From: JAAYKM01 sp964408155
GTDB taxonomy: Bacteria; Desulfobacterota; Syntrophia; Syntrophales; JAAYKM01
Assembly (NCBI GenBank): GCA_964408155.1
Contig: CAYOYJ010000058.1
Coordinates: 1 to 14,181, forward strand
Reading direction: 5' to 3'
DNA length: 14,181 nucleotides
Shown here: positions 7,408 through 14,059 of the stretch, in pieces
Layout of the letters: each line of letters opens with the position of its first letter
Numbering within the stretch: the stretch's first letter is position 1
The notes under the pieces: model-generated
Databases searched by the model: none
What the model saw: only the letters and a program-made list of their open reading frames with translations
What the model was told of the DNA's origin: nothing
Position numbers and translations under genes: made by a program

Positions 7408-8019
7408 ATGGAAGAGAAAATGGATATGCATGATCTGGCTCGAGTCAATCAACTCTGGGGAAAGGTTTATCCTTATCTTGCGGATCAGATTTTAAGTTAT
7501 TACGCCGGGGCCCAGGGCGATGTCCTGGAATGGGGGCCCTTTTCCGGGGGCATATCGCTTGCGCTTTGGGACAAGAAGCCGGCGTTGAAGACAGCCATCG
7601 CGGTTGAGGACGAAGACGTCTTTGCGCTCATGCAAAGGATGTTGTCCGGCAGCAAAGAGGGGCATGATATCCGGCTTGAAAAAAGCCCGCTTGTTCCGCT
7701 TTGTTATGACGATCATGCCTTCGATCTGGTTGTTATCCGGGGAGCCTATTTTTTCCTGGACAGGGAAGGAAAAGCCCTGCAGGAAATCTACCGTGTCATG
7801 AGGACGGGCGGCGTCGGTTTCATCGGCGGCGGGTACGGGAAAAATACACCCCAGGCGACGATTGATGAAATCGCCGAAGAATCTCGGGTGCTGAACGACC
7901 GTTTGGGACGAATACGGGTGACGGTTGAGGACCTGAAGGAGATGATCGGAAAAGCGGGGCTGGGGGATCACAGTCAGATCATTCTGGATGGGGGCTTGTG
8001 GCTCCTGCTGAAAAAATGA
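7408..8019 (+). CDS. Class I SAM-dependent methyltransferase, substrate unknown
   Basis: A 203-aa cytoplasmic protein with the outline of a Rossmann-fold methyltransferase (Methyltransf_11-like). The SAM-binding motif I is VLEWGPFSGG at 39-48, an unusual form of the common D/E-x-G-x-G-x-G. An acidic turn AVEDED (65-70) fits the end of strand beta2, DLVVIRG (106-112) fits strand beta4, and YRVMRTGG (128-135) is the usual motif after it. The N-terminal helix region (8-33) is amphipathic. It does not resemble MenG/UbiE, which carries different motifs, so I do not assign it to the men pathway despite divergent placement next to menF. It converges on mnmE with only 9 bp between stop codons. Small molecules, proteins or nucleic acids are all possible substrates. 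Confidence 0.75.
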   Translation: MEEKMDMHDLARVNQLWGKVYPYLADQILSYYAGAQGDVLEWGPFSGGISLALWDKKPALKTAIAVEDEDVFALMQRMLSGSKEGHDIRLEKSPLVPLCYDDHAFDLVVIRGAYFFLDREGKALQEIYRVMRTGGVGFIGGGYGKNTPQATIDEIAEESRVLNDRLGRIRVTVEDLKEMIGKAGLGDHSQIILDGGLWLLLKK

Positions 8020-8028
8020 CCCGACGGA

Positions 8029-9414
8029 TTATTTTCCGATGCAGAAGGCGGAAAATATCCGGTCCAGAATGGCTTCGGGCAGGGTGCGTCCCCCGATTTC
8101 GTCGAGTTGACGGAGGGCGTCCCGCAGATCGACGGAGACGATTTCCGGAGGCATACCGGCCAGCAGGTTGTCCCGACCCCCGGTGAGAAATTCCGCAGCC
8201 AGGGACAGGGCGCGGAAGTGGCGGACGTTGGCGATACGGACGTCCTCGCAGGCCGCGACTTCCGGCGTGGCCGCCAGACGGGACATTTCATCCTTCAAAT
8301 TTGAAAGGCCCGTTTTGAATTTCGCTGAAATGAGGATGGGTTTCAAAAGGGGCCGTTCCTTGAGCAGGTCCGTTATATCACACTGCAAGGGCAAATCCTC
8401 CTTATTGATAACGACGATCACCCGTTCTTTGTTTTTCGTCTTCTCCAGGATGAGGCGGTCGTCGGTGTCGAGATTACGGCTGCCGTCAAAAACCAGCAAA
8501 ACCACATCCGCATCCTGTAGCTTCTGCCAGACCCGGGCGATCCCCTGCTCTTCAATCATATCGGCGGCTTCCCGAATACCCGCCGTATCGATGAGGGCGA
8601 CCGGGATACCGCCAATCCGGATCGATTCCTCAATGAAATCACGAGTGGTTCCCGGGATGGGGGTCACAATGGCCCGCTCCGCACCCAGCAGGGCATTCAG
8701 GAGACTGGATTTGCCTGCGTTCGGCTTTCCGACAATCAAAACGCGAAGACCCTCCTGATCGATTCTGCCGTTGCGGAAGGTGGCCAAAAGATGGGAAACG
8801 CGACCCAGGCAGGCCTCCAGTTTGGCCGTAATCTGAGGGAGCTGTGTCTCCGGGATGTCTTCCTCGGAGAAATCAATCGACGCCTCCAGCACGGCCAGGA
8901 TGTCCAGAAGGGTGTCGCGGATGGCTTCCGTTTCCCCGGCCAGGGCCCCCTTGAGCCGGTTTACCGCCGCCGAGAGGCCCTTTTCCGTTTTCGCCTGGAT
9001 GATATCGAGAACGGCTTCCGCACGGGAAAGATCGAGGCGGTTGTTAAGGAAGGCCCGCTTGGTGAACTCGCCCGGTTCGGCGAGTCTTGCTCCGAGAAAA
9101 GTCACCGCATGCAGGATGGATTCGATGATCAGCGGCCCGCCGTGGCAGTTGATTTCCACCGTGTCTTCGCCGGTATAGCTGTGCGGTTTCGCCATGAAGC
9201 AAAGCAGCACTTCGTCGAGCACGGCGCCCGTTTCAGGCGAGACGATATCGCCGTGATAAAGCTTGTGCGATACAAAATGTTCGCGGCGCCGGGAGGTGCG
9301 GAAGATAAGACGGGCGATTTCGAGGGACCGGGGGCCGCTGAGGCGGATAACGCCGATGCTCCCATATCCCCAAGGTGTGGCCGGGGCGGCTATGGTGTCG
9401 CCTGAATCGGTCAT
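8029..9414 (-). CDS. mnmE: tRNA uridine-5-carboxymethylaminomethyl modification GTPase (MnmE/TrmE)
   Basis: GTPase that, with MnmG, modifies the wobble uridine (U34) of certain tRNAs. The 461-aa length is typical. The N-terminal formyl-THF-binding domain covers about 1-120 (start TIAAPATPWGYGSIGVIRLSG, recognisable from its residues at 7-27). A helical domain follows, with an inserted G domain at about 220-380: P-loop GKPNAGKS 229-236, GTTRD 255-259, DTAG 276-279, NKED 337-340, SAK 363-365. The protein ends in the conserved CIGK, whose cysteine (458) is essential in the family. GGGGA about 7 nt before the ATG supports the start. It is the last gene of the rpmH-to-mnmE block, 22 bp after jag. 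Confidence 0.97.
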   Translation of the reverse strand: MTDSGDTIAAPATPWGYGSIGVIRLSGPRSLEIARLIFRTSRRREHFVSHKLYHGDIVSPETGAVLDEVLLCFMAKPHSYTGEDTVEINCHGGPLIIESILHAVTFLGARLAEPGEFTKRAFLNNRLDLSRAEAVLDIIQAKTEKGLSAAVNRLKGALAGETEAIRDTLLDILAVLEASIDFSEEDIPETQLPQITAKLEACLGRVSHLLATFRNGRIDQEGLRVLIVGKPNAGKSSLLNALLGAERAIVTPIPGTTRDFIEESIRIGGIPVALIDTAGIREAADMIEEQGIARVWQKLQDADVVLLVFDGSRNLDTDDRLILEKTKNKERVIVVINKEDLPLQCDITDLLKERPLLKPILISAKFKTGLSNLKDEMSRLAATPEVAACEDVRIANVRHFRALSLAAEFLTGGRDNLLAGMPPEIVSVDLRDALRQLDEIGGRTLPEAILDRIFSAFCIGK

Positions 9415-9436
9415 GGTCTTCCCCGTTCGGTCGCGT

Positions 9437-10192
9437 TTATTTCCGCTCCGGCAGGATCAGAATCTTCCGGAATTCCCCTTCACCGCGGCTTTTCGTGGTT
9501 AAACCTTCCTCGTTCTGCAGGGCCATGTGAATGATCCGCCGGTTGTGGGCGTTCATATGGCTCACCGTGATCGGCTTCTGGGTGCGCCGGGCCTTTTCGC
9601 CGAGTTCCTTCGCCATGGCCACCAGGGACTCTTCACGGCGCTTGCGGTAGGTTTCCGTATCGATGATAACCATTTTCCGGGTTTCGCCCCGGCGGTTAAC
9701 CGCCTTGCTGACGATGTACTGCAGGGCGTCCAGGTTTTTACCGCGCTTGCCGATGAGCAGACCGCCGCCGTCGCCGTGGATGTTGAGGGTGATCCGGTCG
9801 TCCGTTTCTTCGACAGTGACAGGCGCTTCCAGGGACATGCGCTTCAGAATGCCTTCCAGGATTTCCCGGGCCTGCTCAGCCGAAATTTCTGGCGGGGCTT
9901 CCGCCGGTGCCGGTTTTTTCTCGATGATTCCCACGCCCGGCGCTTCAATCGGTGCGGGTTTTTCATCACGGGTATCGGGCGCCGTCTCAAATTCACGGCT
10001 GCGGGTTGCCGTTTCTAAAGTGAGCAGAGCGGCTTTAATCCGGGCTTTTTTCGAGCCCAGACCGAAGAACCCCGACGATCCCTCGGAAAGAATTTCGATC
10101 TTCAGCTTCTCTCTGGGAACGTTTAAGGCCTTACAGGCATTTTCGATGGCCTCGTCGATGGATTTACCTTCATATTCCTTCAAATGCATCAT
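9437..10192 (-). CDS. jag: RNA-binding protein Jag/KhpB (Jag-N, KH and R3H domains)
   Basis: Single-stranded RNA-binding protein encoded next to yidC in many bacteria; in Gram-positives the KhpA/KhpB pair affects cell elongation and RNA metabolism. The 251-aa chain has three parts: Jag-N domain (about 3-55, with the characteristic SSGFFGLGSKKARI), a low-complexity Pro/Glu/Ala linker (about 70-105), and a KH domain (about 108-180) with GKRGKNL at 148-154. A C-terminal R3H domain (about 183-250) has the Arg-x3-His signature in NRRIIH. Two adjacent ATGs (10192 and 10189) could start it, both behind GGGG at about 8 nt. It lies 14 bp after yidC, in the same operon. Confidence 0.92.
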   Translation of the reverse strand: MMHLKEYEGKSIDEAIENACKALNVPREKLKIEILSEGSSGFFGLGSKKARIKAALLTLETATRSREFETAPDTRDEKPAPIEAPGVGIIEKKPAPAEAPPEISAEQAREILEGILKRMSLEAPVTVEETDDRITLNIHGDGGGLLIGKRGKNLDALQYIVSKAVNRRGETRKMVIIDTETYRKRREESLVAMAKELGEKARRTQKPITVSHMNAHNRRIIHMALQNEEGLTTKSRGEGEFRKILILPERK

Positions 10193-10206
10193 TTTTTACC
10201 CCGTGT

Positions 10207-11832
10207 TTAGACGTGCTTGTTGATGTAAACCTGCTGACCGATGCTGATGATGTTGTTGAAAAGCCAGTACAGCACAAGGCCCGACGGGAAGTTGAGGAAG
10301 AGGAAGGTAAATACGACGGGCATCAGCAGCATGATTTTCGCCTGCATCGGATCACCCATGGTCGGGGTCATTTTCTGTTGGATGAACATGGTCGCCCCCA
10401 TGACAATCGGTGTGATGTAATAGGGGTCCTTGGCGGACAAATCCTGAATCCAGAAGAAAAACGGTGAGTGCCGCAGCTCGATCGCATACAGGAGAACCTT
10501 GTAAAGGCCGAAGAAAACGGGAATCTGGATGAGAATGGGTAGACATCCACCCAGGGGGTTCACCTTGTGCGTTTTATACAAGGCCATCGTCTCCTGGCTG
10601 AGCTTCTGCTTGTCGTCCTTGTATTTTTCCCGCAGTTCCTGCATCTTGGGCTGCAGTTTCTGCATTTCTTTCATGGATTTGTAGCTCTTGTTGCCCAGGG
10701 GCCAGAAGATGATCTTAATCAGGATCGTCAGGATGATGATGGCGATGCCGTAGTTTCCCGCGAATTTGTAGATGAACTTCAGGACGATCAGAAGCGGCAT
10801 GGCCAGCCATTTGACCCAGGAGCCGAAATCGATGGCGTTTTCCAGGCCGACATTCAAGCCCTTCATGATGGAGTAATCCTTGGGACCCAGGTAGAGCGTG
10901 TAGGCGAACAGGCCGTTCTGGCCGGCCGGGATGATATTTTTGGGTCCTTTCAACTGCACGGAAACGACATGATACGGGTCCCGGCTCAGGATCAGGGACG
11001 TGAGGGCCGGATTCTGGGGAAGTATGGCGGCGATGAAGTATTTGCTGTCATAACCGGACCAAGAAATATCGGGGCCATGATGCTCATCGCCTTTCAGATC
11101 CGCCAGTTTCGTAAAGGTAACGGATTTGTCCATGTAGAAAACGGGACCATCGTGGGCATAATTATCTTTCTTAACGGCCGGATCGTCATACTGGAACCAG
11201 GTCAGGGTGGCATTCTGCTGAATCGTCGCCGGGGAGAGATTGTGGACCTTCAGCTCCATCCGGATGGCATAATCGTTCGGGCTGAAGGTAAAGATTTTCT
11301 CGATCCGCACCGAACCCGGATAGGTCTGGCTGAAGGCCAGGCTTGTTTTCCGATCGGTTTTGCTTAAGGTGACGGACGAGCGGTCCGACTCGTATAAGTC
11401 GCTGCCGGATGCCAGAATACTGGAATCGACAAAGGATACGGACAACGGCAGCGGCATGTTCGGTGTGGAATTGACCAGTTCGATCGGTCCGGCATTTTTG
11501 TCGAGTTTTGTCTTAAACTGTTTCAACTGAAAGGAGCGGAGCGCTCCCCCCCGGGTTGTGAAAACGGCCCGGTAAAGGGGTGTGTCGACCGTAACGTCTT
11601 TTTCCATGCCCGCCTTTTGGGCTACGGCCGTCCGGGTGCTCTTCTCCGCCGGAGCGGGCGCTGCGGCGGTATCGGTCGCCGGTTGGGGTGTTTTCGCCTG
11701 TTGGCGGGGCGCTTCGATGGCGCCGGGGGGGGCGGCCGGCTGCCTTGGCGTTGGTTTCGGCGCGAAAAAGAATTGATAAGCGAAGACCACCACAACGGAA
11801 AGGGCGATGGCGAGAAGGGTCCTTTTTTCCAT
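10207..11832 (-). CDS. yidC: Membrane protein insertase YidC
   Basis: Inner-membrane insertase that works alone or with SecYEG. The 541-aa protein has the Gram-negative layout: an N-terminal membrane segment (about 5-23), a Pro/Ala-rich linker (25-75), a large periplasmic beta-domain (about 80-320), then the conserved core with membrane segments at about 340-380 and four more towards the C-terminus, separated by the cytoplasmic helical hairpin (KMQELREKYKDDKQK region). The groove residue that is Arg in E. coli (Arg366) aligns by eye with Lys373 here, so a positive charge is retained. GGAG lies 8 nt before the ATG. It follows yidD by 21 bp. Confidence 0.97.
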   Translation of the reverse strand: MEKRTLLAIALSVVVVFAYQFFFAPKPTPRQPAAPPGAIEAPRQQAKTPQPATDTAAAPAPAEKSTRTAVAQKAGMEKDVTVDTPLYRAVFTTRGGALRSFQLKQFKTKLDKNAGPIELVNSTPNMPLPLSVSFVDSSILASGSDLYESDRSSVTLSKTDRKTSLAFSQTYPGSVRIEKIFTFSPNDYAIRMELKVHNLSPATIQQNATLTWFQYDDPAVKKDNYAHDGPVFYMDKSVTFTKLADLKGDEHHGPDISWSGYDSKYFIAAILPQNPALTSLILSRDPYHVVSVQLKGPKNIIPAGQNGLFAYTLYLGPKDYSIMKGLNVGLENAIDFGSWVKWLAMPLLIVLKFIYKFAGNYGIAIIILTILIKIIFWPLGNKSYKSMKEMQKLQPKMQELREKYKDDKQKLSQETMALYKTHKVNPLGGCLPILIQIPVFFGLYKVLLYAIELRHSPFFFWIQDLSAKDPYYITPIVMGATMFIQQKMTPTMGDPMQAKIMLLMPVVFTFLFLNFPSGLVLYWLFNNIISIGQQVYINKHV

Positions 11833-11853
11833 AAGATATCTCCAATCAGAGGT

Positions 11854-12090
11854 CTACTTCACAGGGTCATAGCCGCCGGGATGAAAGGGGTGACAACGGA
11901 GTAACCTGGCGCCGCCTTTAAGCGTTCCGGCAAAAGGTCCGTACATCCTGATGGCCGTGATCATATACTCGGAACAGGATGGATAAAAACGGCAGCTCTG
12001 GGGAAAGATCGGCGAAAGAAAAAGCTGATAAATCCTGATCAAACCGATAAGCGGTTTGCCCAGGATCGAATTAACATCATGATTGATCAT
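11854..12090 (-). CDS. yidD: Membrane protein insertion efficiency factor YidD
   Basis: Small protein of the YidD family, thought to help YidC-dependent membrane insertion. The 78 residues show the family hallmarks: IYQLFLSPIFPQSCRFYPSCSEY (residues 20-42, with Cys33 and Cys39), then GGARLLRCHPFHPGGYDPV with Cys66. Its amphipathic N-terminal helix probably lies on the inner face of the membrane. The ATG at 12090 overlaps the end of rnpA by 14 bp, the usual arrangement in this operon, suggesting coupled translation. Confidence 0.95.
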   Translation of the reverse strand: MINHDVNSILGKPLIGLIRIYQLFLSPIFPQSCRFYPSCSEYMITAIRMYGPFAGTLKGGARLLRCHPFHPGGYDPVK

Positions 12091-12433
12091 CTGTTCCGGT
12101 ATTGAGCCGGTCTTTCAGCTCCTGACAGACATCCCGGTAGGTCAGGGTATGCGGGATTCCTTTTTTGGCGATGATGATGAAATCCTGGGAACCGGTGATC
12201 GTGTTTTTGTGAAGTCGAAAAAACTCTCTGATCAAACGTTTGAGACGATTCCGTTTTACTGCGCTGCCTGCCCTTTTGGAAACTGAAATACCCAGCCGAT
12301 TTACTCCTGTTTTATTTCTTCTTTTCACCACAACGAAGTTTCTCGTATAACTCCGAAGGCCACGCTGCTGAATGGCCAGATAATCTGTTCTTTTGAGAAT
12401 TTTCTCCGTTTTCCGGAAGGTTGCAGGACCCAT
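12077..12433 (-). CDS. rnpA: Ribonuclease P protein component
   Basis: Protein subunit that works with the RNase P RNA to mature tRNA 5' ends. The 118-aa length is typical. The signature RNRLKRLIREFFR is at 61-73, preceded by RLGISVSKRAGSAVK, and the N-terminus RKTEKILKRTDYL matches the family. The protein is very basic. No Shine-Dalgarno precedes the ATG at 12433 and the frame is closed just upstream by TAA, so this start is forced. It sits 60 bp after rpmH, in the order conserved across bacteria. Confidence 0.95.
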   Translation of the reverse strand: MGPATFRKTEKILKRTDYLAIQQRGLRSYTRNFVVVKRRNKTGVNRLGISVSKRAGSAVKRNRLKRLIREFFRLHKNTITGSQDFIIIAKKGIPHTLTYRDVCQELKDRLNTGTDDQS

Positions 12434-12493
12434 AAAGGCAATGTGGTTATAACCCGAATGAAGTTTGCCCGTCGTGAGATCAGGGCAGGGGGG

Positions 12494-12631
12494 TTATACG
12501 GCCAGTCTTTTTCTGCCTTTCGCCCGCCGCCGATTCAAAACCTGGCGCCCTGATTTGGTCGCCATTCTCACCAGAAAGCCGTGCGTTCTTTTTCTCTTCG
12601 TATTGCTCTTTACCGTCAGATTTAATTTCAT
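12494..12631 (-). CDS. rpmH: 50S ribosomal protein L34
   Basis: A 45-aa ribosomal protein of the large subunit. The C-terminal two thirds are unmistakable: KRKRTHGFLVRM, then ATKSGRQVLNRRRAKGRKRL and a short AV end. The N-terminus reads MKLNLTVKSNT rather than the near-universal MKRTYQPSN-type start. I see no frameshift that would restore the usual sequence, so it appears to be a genuine lineage variant. The gene is first in the rpmH-rnpA-yidD-yidC-jag-mnmE block and has a promoter candidate about 35-60 bp upstream. Confidence 0.95.
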   Translation of the reverse strand: MKLNLTVKSNTKRKRTHGFLVRMATKSGRQVLNRRRAKGRKRLAV

Positions 12632-12663
12632 TTTTACTGCCCCATCAAATTATTAAGCCGCAC

Positions 12664-12692
12664 TTTTAATCACAAGGAGTGGGGTTTGTCAA
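12664..12692 (-). promoter_or_regulatory. Candidate sigma70 promoter of the rpmH operon
   Basis: Minus-strand TTGACA (12692-12687) is a perfect -35. A 17-18 nt spacer leads to TTAAAA/TAAAAG (12669-12663) as the -10, a moderate match. The expected leader to rpmH is about 25 nt. The position directly ahead of rpmH fits the conserved operon. Confidence 0.6.
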
Positions 12693-12977
12693 GGCTAAAT
12701 TCCTGACGGGAGCAAAGCAAAGCATTCCAAAACAGGAGGGAATCCGGCCGACGGACGGGCCTTGAACCGCCGCTTGTCCGTCCGTTCATTAAACGTAAAG
12801 GCAACCCTTGCGGTTGCCTGTCATGTGAGACGGACGATTTCCGGTGTAAAAAGGGGCGTTTAATACGAAAAACAGGCCTGTATGCAATGTATATCCCAAT
12901 GAACACAACTGTTTAACCTGGTCCGCCCTGTTTATCACGTTTATCGCCCGGGGCCGAGCCCCCCTTCATGCTGCCGG
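12693..12977. other. Structured intergenic stretch between rpmH and the hemerythrin gene
   Basis: There is no convincing gene in these 285 bp. On the plus strand an 11-bp stem with two G-U pairs (12750-12760 with 12772-12782) is followed by a perfect 8-bp hairpin (12799-12819). GACGGAC recurs at 12829-12835 and could compete for pairing with 12776-12782. A third GC hairpin, GGGGC/GCCCC, lies at 12950-12962 just after the hemerythrin stop. It could be a leader or trailer, a small RNA or decayed sequence; the sequence alone does not decide. Confidence 0.45.
12799..12819 (-). terminator. Possible intrinsic terminator downstream of the hemerythrin gene
   Basis: AGGCAACC (12799-12806) pairs perfectly with GGTTGCCT (12812-12819) around a 5-nt loop. 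On the minus strand the stem is followed by TTACGTTTAA, only a partly T-rich tail. It lies about 160 bp past the stop of the hemerythrin gene and before the rpmH promoter, a sensible place to insulate the two. The weak tail keeps confidence modest. Confidence 0.45.
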
Positions 12978-13382
12978 TCAGGATGATGGGGTTTTTGCCA
13001 GAAATTCGCCGATTTTTTTGTCTACTTGGACAGTGTGCCCCGTAAACCACGCTTCGAGAAAATGAATAATATCGTCAATACCGGCATTTTGACTTTTGAA
13101 ACTTTCCACCAACTGCCGATACCTGACAAGAAGATCTTTATGCGCTTTTTCCTGACCCTCCAGTTCGGGATATTTTATGATAACCATCAGATTTTCTTCG
13201 CTCGTGAAGTGATAATCCGCGTATTTCCCGACTTCATTCAACAGCCTCAACGCATATCCGGAATGGTTCCCGCAGTCGTGAATGATATTCAGCCGGTTGA
13301 TAAGCTTCACGAATTCCTTATGCTGACGATCAACTTCCTCCACACCCGTTAAATACTCATCCTTCCAGATTATCTGGCGCAT
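12978..13382 (-). CDS. Bacteriohemerythrin with a Gln in place of one iron-ligand His
   Basis: Single-domain hemerythrin (134 aa), a four-helix-bundle protein that normally carries a non-haem di-iron site binding oxygen, used in anaerobes and microaerophiles for oxygen handling or sensing. Ligand positions, compared with Methylococcus bacteriohemerythrin as I recall it: His21 (DRQHKEF), His58 and Glu62 (YHFTSEE), His81 (KAHKDL), His116 and Asp121 (GHTVQVD) are all present. The residue four before His81, normally His in an HxxxH pair, is Gln77 (codon CAG). There is no signal peptide and no fused sensor domain, so it should be cytoplasmic. GAGGA about 7 nt before the ATG supports the start. It is a single-gene unit with its own promoter candidate. 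Confidence 0.9.
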   Translation of the reverse strand: MRQIIWKDEYLTGVEEVDRQHKEFVKLINRLNIIHDCGNHSGYALRLLNEVGKYADYHFTSEENLMVIIKYPELEGQEKAHKDLLVRYRQLVESFKSQNAGIDDIIHFLEAWFTGHTVQVDKKIGEFLAKTPSS

Positions 13383-13408
13383 AGGGCTTCCTCTGTTTTT
13401 TGCGAGAG

Positions 13409-13438
13409 ATCATAGCATAAAATTCGTGATGTTGAAAA
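13409..13438 (-). promoter_or_regulatory. Candidate promoter of the hemerythrin gene
   Basis: Minus-strand TATGAT (13414-13409) is a good -10, five of six. The best -35 is TTTTCA (13438-13433) with an 18-nt spacer, four of six. The expected leader is about 20 nt to the ATG. No clear FNR/CRP-type site is visible beside it. Confidence 0.45.
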
Positions 13439-13652
13439 ACCCCTTTGACCAATCGATACGTTTTGTTGTCTTGCCGGTTAAGGTGGGCAGATAGGCTGGG
13501 GTGACTCTGCGACCCTAAAATAATCCGATCGGCTTTGCTTGCAATAAATCCTGTTGTGCTGATAGAAGACAATATTATTACATCGGCAAGTAAGTATCAA
13601 AAATGTCATACCGGACTTGGAGGCTGTCTCATAACACATGCAATTCATTCTT

Positions 13653-13735
13653 TGTCATTCTGATCGAAGCGAAGAATCTAATAATCACGGCATGTTAAGA
13701 GAAAGAGATCCTTCGGCTTACGCCTCAGGATGACA
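13653..13735. repeat. Palindromic intergenic element, copy 1
   Basis: An 83-bp imperfect inverted repeat. The left arm begins TGTCATTCTGA and runs to GAAGAATCT (13653-13679); the right arm runs from AGATCCTTC to CAGGATGACA (13706-13735), complementary with a few mismatches. This resembles short palindromic repeats that I recall being scattered through many environmental bacterial genomes. It encodes nothing and could fold as a long hairpin in RNA or DNA. Confidence 0.75.
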
Positions 13736-13813
13736 TGGCGACACACTCTCTTGATACGGTATCCGTTCAAATTCATTCTGGATTCCGTCTTTTGAGACTG
13801 TGTCAAAATGCTC

Positions 13814-13882
13814 AATTTACGTTCGTAGTCATTCTGAATTTACGTTCGTAGTCATTCTGAATTTACGTTCGTAGTCATTCTG
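13814..13882. repeat. Three perfect 23-bp tandem repeats
   Basis: Three identical, contiguous 23-bp units at 13814-13836, 13837-13859 and 13860-13882. Each starts AATTTACGTTCG and ends TAGTCATTCTG. The end of the unit is the left edge of the palindromic element that follows, so the expansion seems to have grown from the element's border. Absence of any mismatch suggests a recent or homogenised duplication. Confidence 0.95.
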
Positions 13883-13960
13883 AACGGAGTGAAGAATCTA
13901 ATGAATTCGGTGTGATAAAAGACTTAGATTCTTCGCCTGGCGGCTCAGACACGACATGAC
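13874..13960. repeat. Palindromic intergenic element, copy 2
   Basis: Begins GTCATTCTGAACGG and contains a perfect 11-bp inverted pair, GAAGAATCTAA (13891-13901) with TTAGATTCTTC (13924-13934), followed by a diverged outer right arm ending ACATGAC near 13960. It shares its left arm with copy 1 but differs in the loop and right arm. Sequence before both copies (around 13608 and 13786: GAGGCTGTCTC versus GAGACTGTGTC) is also similar, so the repeated unit is larger than the palindrome. Confidence 0.65.
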
Positions 13961-14020
13961 GACAAAGTCTTTGACGGAATGACGGGCGTTCATCTATTCA
14001 CTACCCGGAGTATAAAAACT

Positions 14021-14043
14021 AATGACCCTTGAACAAGGTCATT
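14021..14043. promoter_or_regulatory. Palindrome upstream of the terminal plus-strand start, possible operator
   Basis: Near-perfect inverted repeat: AATGAC, one unpaired C, CTTG-AA-CAAG, then GTCATT. The core CTTGAACAAG is a perfect 10-bp palindrome. It lies between a -10-like TATAAA (14011-14016) and the AAGGAG ribosome binding site (14049-14054). The 2-nt centre is too tight for a good RNA hairpin, so a dimeric protein-binding site is more plausible. No regulator is identified. Confidence 0.4.
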
Positions 14044-14059
14044 TTGATAAGGAGAATTT

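Larger units (their letters stand above)
13383..14059. other. 677-bp stretch without a convincing gene, with repeats
   Basis: It contains the hemerythrin promoter candidate, an undistinguished AT-rich part (13440-13605), then a cluster of palindromic and tandem repeats (13605-13990, listed separately), and finally the leader of a possible plus-strand gene. The only open frame of note (minus, 13357-13572) needs a TTG start, overlaps the hemerythrin start and shows no recognised family. Confidence 0.6.

Noticed and set aside
10567..11367. Plus-strand open frame of 266 codons opposite yidC
   Set aside because: Entirely antisense to YidC; its His/Asp/Gln-rich composition is typical of a reverse-complement shadow.
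12750..12836. c-di-GMP (GEMM) riboswitch or tRNA
   Set aside because: GGCAACC and a GGTTCAA-like string drew attention, but the conserved GEMM core and a tRNA cloverleaf with a proper acceptor and T stem are missing.
12670..12906. Minus-strand frame of 78 codons upstream of rpmH
   Set aside because: It contains the rpmH promoter candidate and intergenic hairpins, lacks a clear ribosome binding site and resembles nothing known.
12632..12977. Replication origin next to rpmH
   Set aside because: In many bacteria oriC/dnaA is beside rpmH, but I see no cluster of TTATCCACA-like DnaA boxes, no AT-rich unwinding region and no dnaA.
13357..13572. Minus-strand frame of 71 codons upstream of the hemerythrin gene
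   Set aside because: It needs a TTG start without a good ribosome binding site, overlaps the hemerythrin start and its promoter candidate, and shows no domain. A decayed gene remnant cannot be fully excluded.
13605..13990. CRISPR array
   Set aside because: The 23-bp units are directly adjacent with no spacers, and no cas genes are present.
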